DNA of 64,000 nucleotides from Apium graveolens. Taxonomy: Eukaryota > Streptophyta > Magnoliopsida > Apiales > Apiaceae. Made by a program: the position numbers and the translations under genes. The notes beneath the pieces are model-generated. The model worked only from the letters and a program-made list of their open reading frames with translations, was not told the origin of the DNA and did not search any database. The DNA is taken from assembly GCF_009905375.1 (NCBI RefSeq), contig NC_133652.1, positions 125,013,205 through 125,077,204 of the forward strand, written 5' to 3'. Shown here in pieces: positions 57,261 through 64,000 of this stretch. The first letter of the stretch is position 1, and every line of letters starts with the position of its first letter.

Positions 57261-60059
57261 TTCCGGAAATTTTGGGGGAAGCACTAAGAAAATGTGAGTT
57301 AACCGTTGTGAACAGATAAGTATTTAAGGGGGAGTTTCTTTTGAAACTATATTCAAAATATTTAAAATACTCTGAGATAATATTTTCGACGATCCAAAAT
57401 ATTTAGAATGATTTTCTGAATTTTCAGAAAAATATTTTTAAAATAGGTTTTATGAATTTTAAATCATATTAAATCATGTAATAAATATTTAATATTTAAA
57501 CAATAATTATTAAATAATTAAACCTCGAATAATTATATATTAAAAGAATATTTGAATTAATATTCCTCAACTAATTTATGTTTAAATAATTAAAGTAATC
57601 TTTAATAGATATAAGTAATCGACTTTGAAATAAATAATTAGTGGAGTATACTTCTCCTATTTAAAATGAATATCAAAAATAATATTCATTGTTCGAGTGG
57701 TTAAATATAGTTGAGGGAATACGATCTTTGGAAATTGTTTTAAATAAATTTGAGGTATTTAATACTTCACAAGTGGACATCGAGTTCTTTGGAATAAAAT
57801 AGCTACAGAATTTACTCGTCCAAAACGTCTCTGGAATACTTCCAAATTTTAAATAAATTATACCGACCGACTCTTGGTCTATAATATATATTACCATGCT
57901 ACTGGCTAGCATCAATATTCTCAAATATAAACTCCTCCGGAACACTTCCGGGTTTTTATAAACTTACACCGACCGACTCACGGTCTAAATATAATATTTC
58001 AAACTCGGTATGAACATATACCAAAAATTATCAACAATTGAGTAATATAGTATATCTCAAACTTCGTAAAACAGTTTAAAACAATCCAATGCATATATCA
58101 CAGTTTTGTAAAATAGTGTATAATCAACATGCATATATCTTAGTGTTTAATAACATTCACAACACAACAGTTCTTAAAAAGTTGGATTTGTAAACTTTCC
58201 TGGAGTACAAGATACGTTTTTCGACTTCCTCTCGTTCCGGGTTTTCTAATCAACAAATATCATAATCTTAATCAGTATTCCTAATCCCATCACCGACTTA
58301 TATTTCTAATAAGTACAACACTTCATAATTTTCAATATTTGACCGAATCGAAATAAGTATCAATCTTTGGTCGAAACGGACGGTCAAAGTGGGCTTCTAG
58401 ACTTGACTTTACCGAATGTACTCTTACGCGACTCGCACTCTAACATTTTTAATAAATCGAAAAATTAATATTTTAATATGAAACCACCTCGAGGAGATTC
58501 TTGAGTTCTTTTTATATTTATAATAAAAGTTTCATATTGATAAAATGAATTTAAATAGGTGACAAGCATTTTAAAAGTTCGGTCAACTACGAAGTTTTAC
58601 CATTCATACGGCTTTCACTAAAACGTTGATTTCTCTCAAACCGTTAACTAAATTGATGCACCATTTTTGTTTGCGCGATATAGAAAAAATTTAGAATAGA
58701 TTATTGGAAAATAGTTTTCTGGTAACAGGGGTGAAAATCCCGAAGCACCAGTTTTCTAGCATTGGGTTGCGTTTGGTGTTTTTACTCCGCGCAACCTAGG
58801 CTCCGACAATTTTATAAAATTGAATAATAAATATTTTTACTTGAAATTTTTATGGAAACTAATAAACTCTATTTCTTACTCTCTGTAAAAATTTGATGAT
58901 TTTTTAATGTTCTTAAGTCAATCATTTCTATTTCCAAAGTTCATAATTCCTAGCAGTTTTTGTCGCGTAAATCATTTTTACTAAAACGGACCTATCTTTT
59001 GAACCGTAAATTGAAATTAAGCGATTCAAGCGTTTAAACAATCCTTAAAACAAAATCTATCATTTTCAAGTCTTACTTTTCAAGAATCTAAAGTTTATAA
59101 ATTCTGAATTTGTGCAGAAAACTTATGGTTATGATTCTCTTGTTTTAACGACATTACGTCCACGTCTCGGGTTTCATTTTTCGCTCTAATTCATTAATCA
59201 ACCATCATCAATTACCATACCATCAGTTTAACACTTAATAACTAACTAATCATCAAGAAAATAAGAAATCAACCACAAAAACTAGGTTTACAAATAAGAT
59301 CTTTAATCTTCTTGAAACTTAAACCATAAACAAAGTTTGGGTAAGGATTTAAACCTTTATTGAAATCTTGGACTATGTTCTTCTTGATGATTGAACCTTG
59401 GGAGGGCTTGGTTCTACTTATGGAACGTAGATTATGCCATGAAAATCAAGAAAACAAAAAGAGATTTTCGGAGTTACTATTCATTACCAACTTGGAGAAA
59501 AATTTGAATATGCTATACTAATCCAATGGCCATGAAATTTTGAACGTAACTTGTAGATGATATGAGGAATCTTTGGTTAAAATTTGGTAATTTTTGAATG
59601 AGTAAAACATGATATTTAAATTTTTCTTTCCATGGTATTCTTGAAAATCAGCATAATGTTTTTCTTGTAGAGAGAGAGAGAATTTGCTTGGCTTCTTGGA
59701 TACTTCTTAAGAAATGATAATATGTATTCTTTGTATATATCTCCTAGGATTTTTAAATCTTGCAAAATCTTCCTAGGATAGCTTATGATCAAGGCTAGTT
59801 TCTAGGTACTACTCTTGCTACTATTCATGCCACTATTCACTAGCTAGGTTACTATGCACTAGCTAGGTTACTGCGGATAATATTACTATACGCACAACAA
59901 TGGGACAGTTATATATACCAAATTAACAAAAACATGCAAATTCCACCAATTGACGAAACAAACACGAAGGCACAAACAAAATATATTTAGAGACCGAATT
60001 GACAAGAAATTAGAGAAAATCACTTAGCTCTATGAAGTTTTTTTTATAAGAATTAGAGA

Positions 60060-60948
60060 ATCAACTGAGTCGCCAAGCCTTTGAGAAGACTTGACTGTTC
60101 TTGAAGAGATTATTGCCCCACTTACGCTGTGATGGGTTGCCGCAATATCACTTCCAGGATAAAACAGCTCAGAACGATCCGTTCAAAGATACGAGAAGGC
60201 TCAACAACGACCAACACCTCAATTCACCAAGAAAATTAATGAATATATGTATATATATGTGGGAGAGAGCCAGATTGATGATGTTCTAGGATTTCTATCT
60301 ATTTTCCTCAATCTATCTACCTCTAAGATTTTCATACACTTCAACTTGTGCTATTCTCTATAAAAGTAACGTATGTAATCTGATCTATTATATATTATAT
60401 AAGAGTCTAATTATTATTATTAATAAAATAATAATAATCCTCACTCAAATATTAATATATAATATACTTATTTACACAAAATATGTTTATATAGTTTTAG
60501 CAATTGGCTTCCAGTTCAGGCTCTGAGCATAAGCCTCAGGCCCTAAACAAACCAAAACTTTTTAGCACCTCAGGACCTGAACCTCTAGCCTCAAGCCCTG
60601 AACATTCCTGAAATATTTTCAACATACCATCAGGTGTTGAGCTTCCAACCTCAAGTCCTAAACATTGCATAAACTTATTTTAGCACATCATCAGGCGCTG
60701 AACCTCTAGCCTCAGGTCCCGAACATTGCATAAATTTCACAATATGCTTCTCAGCTAAAACTGAAACAACTCTTATACAAATAAGCATTCTTGCTCTTAT
60801 TTCTACATGGTTTTCACTAAGAAAATGTCTTAAATCCAAATATGAAAGTTTATGTCCTTATAACAAGGAACAACCTCCACTTGTTATTATCTAGAAATTA
60901 CATCAAGAAGACACATTACGTGTGTTCTCAAATTTCTATTTTCTAACA
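60060..60948 (-). repeat. LTR of a Tork-like copia element (left edge uncertain)
   Basis: Right end ...TTTTCTAACA at 60948 followed by a polypurine tract, so this is the 3' LTR of a minus-strand element. I could not find the other edge; the start is a rough placement. A degenerate tandem repeat lies at 60509-60735. No partner LTR in the window. Confidence 0.5.
60509..60735 (-). repeat. Four degenerate 55-63 bp repeats in the Tork-like LTR
   Basis: Units share blocks such as CCTCAGGNCCTGAAC and CTAGCCTCAAG. The core TCAGGNCCTGA is an inverted repeat. Confidence 0.7.
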
Positions 60949-60961
60949 ATCCCCCACAAAT
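60949..60961 (-). other. Polypurine tract of the Tork-like copia element
   Basis: Element-sense ATTTGTGGGGGAT directly before the LTR start TGTTAGAAAATAG. Confidence 0.75.
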
Positions 60962-61546
60962 CTATAAAGAAATGCATATTAGATTTTATCATGACTTTTT
61001 TCAGAGTTAATACCCTTCCGAGTTTGAACCCTCCAAAGTCCCCTACTTTGATGTATATCGGATATAGATGGAATGTTTCACCTTGAATCTCTATTCGTTT
61101 GGTGTAACCACACTCCATAGATGACGACAAGTCAAAAGGCTATGGTGCAGATCTACGGCCCTGAGACGTTATGGTCTTGCTCGATCCTGTTTGTCGAATG
61201 CTTTAAGGAATAACCATTTCCTCTATTTGCGACCACATAATTGCATTCGCTTAGCTGGGCATCTCCAAAGATGTATTTCTAACATCTCGTCTTTCGACTT
61301 GATCCCATTCAGAATTTACAAATCCTGACACAGTATTTGGTCCATCAGAATTTATCAAATCCTGATCCAAAACTGTTACAATCAGAGTTTGTTAAAACTC
61401 TTTCTAACTAGCAGTCAAAGTACCTCTTAAGGTTTACAGGGGATAGACTCATAATATAAGTATCTAAAAGTATATGATAGAGGTACTACCAATTCATCCT
61501 TACACCTTTTTATTACCACATTGAATACACTTCGAGGGATCTCCTC
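60962..61546 (-). other. 3' untranslated stretch of the Tork-like element
   Basis: Lies between the RNase H remnant and the polypurine tract; no convincing ORF. Confidence 0.55.
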
Positions 61547-62083
61547 TCAGGTGTATTGGGTTCCCGCTGTTGATGAGTTATGATGGGTTATCAGTCCCAT
61601 CCCCAACCTCGACTTAAGGACTACAGCATGCTCAAGCTCTTTAGTCAGTGGATCAGCTATATTATCCTGAGTTTCTAAGAACTCTATACCAATAATCCTA
61701 TCAGACACAAGACCCCTTATAGACTTTAGTCTAACTTGGATGTGCCTCTTTGTTTTAGCATTATACTTTACACTTCTGACTTTGTCGATAGTTGTACGGC
61801 TATCACAATGAACAGAAATCGCCGGAAGCGGCTTGCTTACTACAAGTATCTTACTCATGAGTCCATGTAACCATTCAGCCTCTATCCCCGGGGCATCAAG
61901 TGCACACAACTCAGCCTCAAAAGTAGACTGAGTAATCAAAGTCTGTCTAGAAGACTTCCAGGACACTGTTTCACCCGCAAGCATAAACACATATCCAGTC
62001 ACTCCATTGGAACCAGATTTCTTAGCTATCCAACTTGCATCACTGTACCCCTCGAGTACCCCCGGATATATTCGGCAATGCAA
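61547..62083 (-). pseudogene. RNase H remnant of a Tork-like copia pol
   Basis: Open for 178 codons. Copia RNase H motifs in order: G-Y-S-D-A-S-W, S-W-K-S-S-R-Q, S-T-F-E-A-E-L, H-C-D-S, then K-R-H-I and D-P-L-T-K. Wording of the motifs is of the Tork type, not Sirevirus. Upstream (62084-62332) the frame is disrupted, so the polyprotein is dead. Confidence 0.8.
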
Positions 62084-62332
62084 GCCAAGGGAAATAGTTC
62101 CCTTGAGATATCTAAGAACTCTATCCAGTGCCTCTCAATAAGTCTTGTTTGGAAAGATTATATATATAGCCAACTTAGACACAGAATAAAAAATATATGG
62201 CCTAGTCACATTAGCAAGATATTACAAACTCCCAATAATCTGAGAATACCTTAACTGAGACACAGGAACTCCTGAACAATTCTTGACCAAGGCAACTTTT
62301 AAATCATATGGTGTAATAGAGTATCTACAATT

Positions 62333-62678
62333 TCAATAACCATACTTCTCAAGTATAGATTTCTCTATATAATGAGACTGTGAAAAAGTTATTCCATCAG
62401 TTGACTGAGCCAACTTGATCCCAAGAATCACACTAGCCTCACCCATATCCTTCATCTCAAAGTGCCTCTTCGAGAAACTCTTTGTCTCTTTAATAATCTC
62501 AATATTGGTTCCAAACAACAAGATATCATCTATATACAAGCACACAATCACACAATCATTACCTTTAACCTTATAGTAGACACACTTGTCACTTTAATTA
62601 ACTAAAAACTCAAAGTCTAAAACAGTTTCATCAAACTTTTTATGCCCGTCTATAGGTTCTTGTTCAATGCCATAGATG
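62333..62678 (-). pseudogene. Reverse transcriptase remnant of the Tork-like copia element
   Basis: Contains the catalytic C-L-Y-I-D-D-I-L-L-F motif and M-K-D-M-G-E-A (ORF 62551-62333). The same frame continues to 62678 with K-F-D-E-T-V-L and one TAA stop (near 62597). It is cut at 62678 by the start of another LTR. The usual L-Y-G-L-K-Q-A-P segment is reduced to I-Y-G-I-E-Q-E-P. Confidence 0.8.
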
Positions 62679-64000
62679 TGAAAGGAATATGTCCTAAGTC
62701 CAATCATGTATTAGGATTTAGGAATAACTTTTTATGTAATCTGTTTTGATTTCATTGATATTAATAAAAGACTTATTTTGTTTTTATTACGGGCTCTATC
62801 TATTTAAGTGTTTAAATAAGATATACCATAGTTTAGAGTAAAGCTTTTTATGGATTATGATGAGATCATAATAGTGAGACCTAAAAGATGATAACTCTAA
62901 ACTTAAATAGTTCCTGATCATAGGATTACTAACTGGTAATTAATAATCCGTAAAGATCGGTACATACTATGCTTGCTTCATTATGAAGGATGTCTGTTCT
63001 CACAGACATTTGTGTGGTGACACTATAGCTAGTATGTAGGTGCTTATTATAGAATAAGTTCACTGAACATGACTCGCACAGCTGAACAACTGATGGAGTT
63101 CACTCACGTGTCAGCAGTTGTTCACATAGTGATAGTTGTACAATTATCCTTAGACTTGAGGTCATCATAGTCATCTTGTGTACACTGAACTATGCTTTGG
63201 TTTAGTTCTTAGTCTCCAGGGACTATTATTAGGGCTCTACTGGGTATAGGAATTTGTACACGAAGATAGTGTATGATCAATAAAGGATCTACCCCTTCTA
63301 GTGAAGGAAGCGAATGTTCAAGGCTGATCCACTTATGCTAGTTCAGGAATCTCTGGCCAGAGTGAATGAAATTAGAAAGGAGTTTCTACTTTGCATAGAA
63401 CTAAGCATAGTAAATGGTAAGCAAGTGATTAAATTAGATAGGCTTGACACGAGATCCATGCCTTGTATTTAATCGGGACATTGTAGGGTAGAAGGAGTTT
63501 ATTGTACGGTAACTATTCATTGAATAGGTTCTTGGTATTCTAAGCAGTGATTTCATATTATCCGGATAGTCGCGATATGCTGAGAAGTATCCCTCACGAT
63601 GTAGAATAAATGTGATTAACTAATTAATCATATTTAATAAATTAGATAATTTATATAAATAATGATAAAATAGTTTAATTATTATTTATTTCTACTACCG
63701 GCTTAATATTGAACCTACAGGGTCACACCATAAAAAGAGAATTATTTAATGATGGAGGAATTAATTAATAATGGCTAATAATTATTTATTTGTGAAATAA
63801 ATAATTAATTGGCAAATTTAATAATTGATTAAATGAGATTTAATCGATTATAAATTAATTAAGAAAAGTTCTTAATATTATTAATTAAGAATTTAATTTT
63901 TTGGAAATTAAATCAAGAGAGAATTATTTCTAAAGTGTTTAGAAAAAGGATTAATAATTAAAAGGTATTTTAATTATTAATGAGAATAATAAATGGGATA
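62679..64000 (+). repeat. Second copy of the copia LTR seen at 19663 (runs off the window)
   Basis: Starts TGAAAGGAATATGTCC and parallels 19663-20225 plus 36220 onwards, a few per cent diverged. It shows the uninterrupted GGGCTCTACTGGG site hit by the three-LTR element in the first copy. The right 330 bp or so, and whether it is solo or part of a full element, are outside the window. Confidence 0.85.

Larger units (their letters stand above)
43282..59896 (-). mobile_element. Gypsy-type LTR E, interrupted by Sirevirus B
   Basis: Bases 43282-43287 (TGTAAC) continue at 56174 (GCCCCCAAATCCGGGG). Together they match the reverse complement of the end of the three-LTR element's LTR over 22 bases. 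The rest runs to about 59890-59896 (end uncertain; a GGATAATATTAC lies at 59877-59888). Near the right end lie a short duplication CACTAGCTAGGTTACT (around 59840-59875) and a possible minus-strand TATA near 59735. A (TA)n microsatellite is at 57222-57259. No protein domains. Confidence 0.55.

Overview
The window is eukaryotic DNA from a flowering plant. It is AT-rich, has no recognisable host gene, and is almost wholly a nest of LTR retrotransposons. Sirevirus-type Ty1/copia elements (gag, pol, then a long 'envelope-like' ORF) and gypsy elements with very long LTRs point to an angiosperm. The species cannot be named from this sequence. I found no tRNA, rRNA, CRISPR array or bacterial feature.

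Layout. (1) 1-13085, minus strand: Sirevirus A, nearly complete. Its left LTR is cut by the window edge. gag and pol are long and open, an extra 91-aa ORF and a long env-like ORF follow, and the two LTRs look identical over the shared 474 bp, so the insertion is very recent. (2) 13086-17141, plus strand: the 3' part of an Athila-like gypsy element, with a broken accessory ORF, polypurine tracts and one LTR; A inserted into it. (3) 17142-18947: AT-rich sequence with one Stowaway-type MITE. (4) 18948-39913: a long gypsy-type LTR in minus orientation. It is interrupted by a copia solo LTR (19663-37307, target duplication ATCCA), which is itself interrupted by a young non-autonomous element with the structure LTR-internal-LTR-internal-LTR (20226-36214, target duplication TCTAC). 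(5) 39914-41558, plus strand: the 3' remnant of a third Sirevirus, C. (6) 41559-43281: unassigned sequence, then another fragment of the gypsy LTR family. (7) 43288-56168, minus strand: Sirevirus B, complete end to end (target duplication GTAAC) but with broken genes. It sits at bases 2-6 of a further gypsy LTR that resumes at 56174. (8) About 60060-62678, minus strand: the 3' half of a Tork-like copia element, cut by a second copy of the copia LTR of region 4 (62679 to the window end).

How it works together. Sirevirus A carries what an autonomous copia element needs: a tRNA-iMet-like primer site, Gag with three zinc knuckles, protease, DD35E integrase, reverse transcriptase, RNase H and a polypurine tract. 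One substitution lies beside the RT active site, and gag and pol are separated by two stop codons. B is an older, decayed relative. A and B share a conserved N-terminal domain in the post-pol ORF, and the same residue pattern appears in the accessory ORF of the Athila-like gypsy element. These ORFs have TATA-like boxes and pyrimidine-rich leaders, which suggests transcription separate from gag-pol.

Most notable: each Sirevirus family carries its own short DNA motif (about 10 bp) repeated in the LTR, in non-coding spacers and inside the disordered linkers of its proteins. The three-LTR element and the cross-superfamily accessory domain come next.
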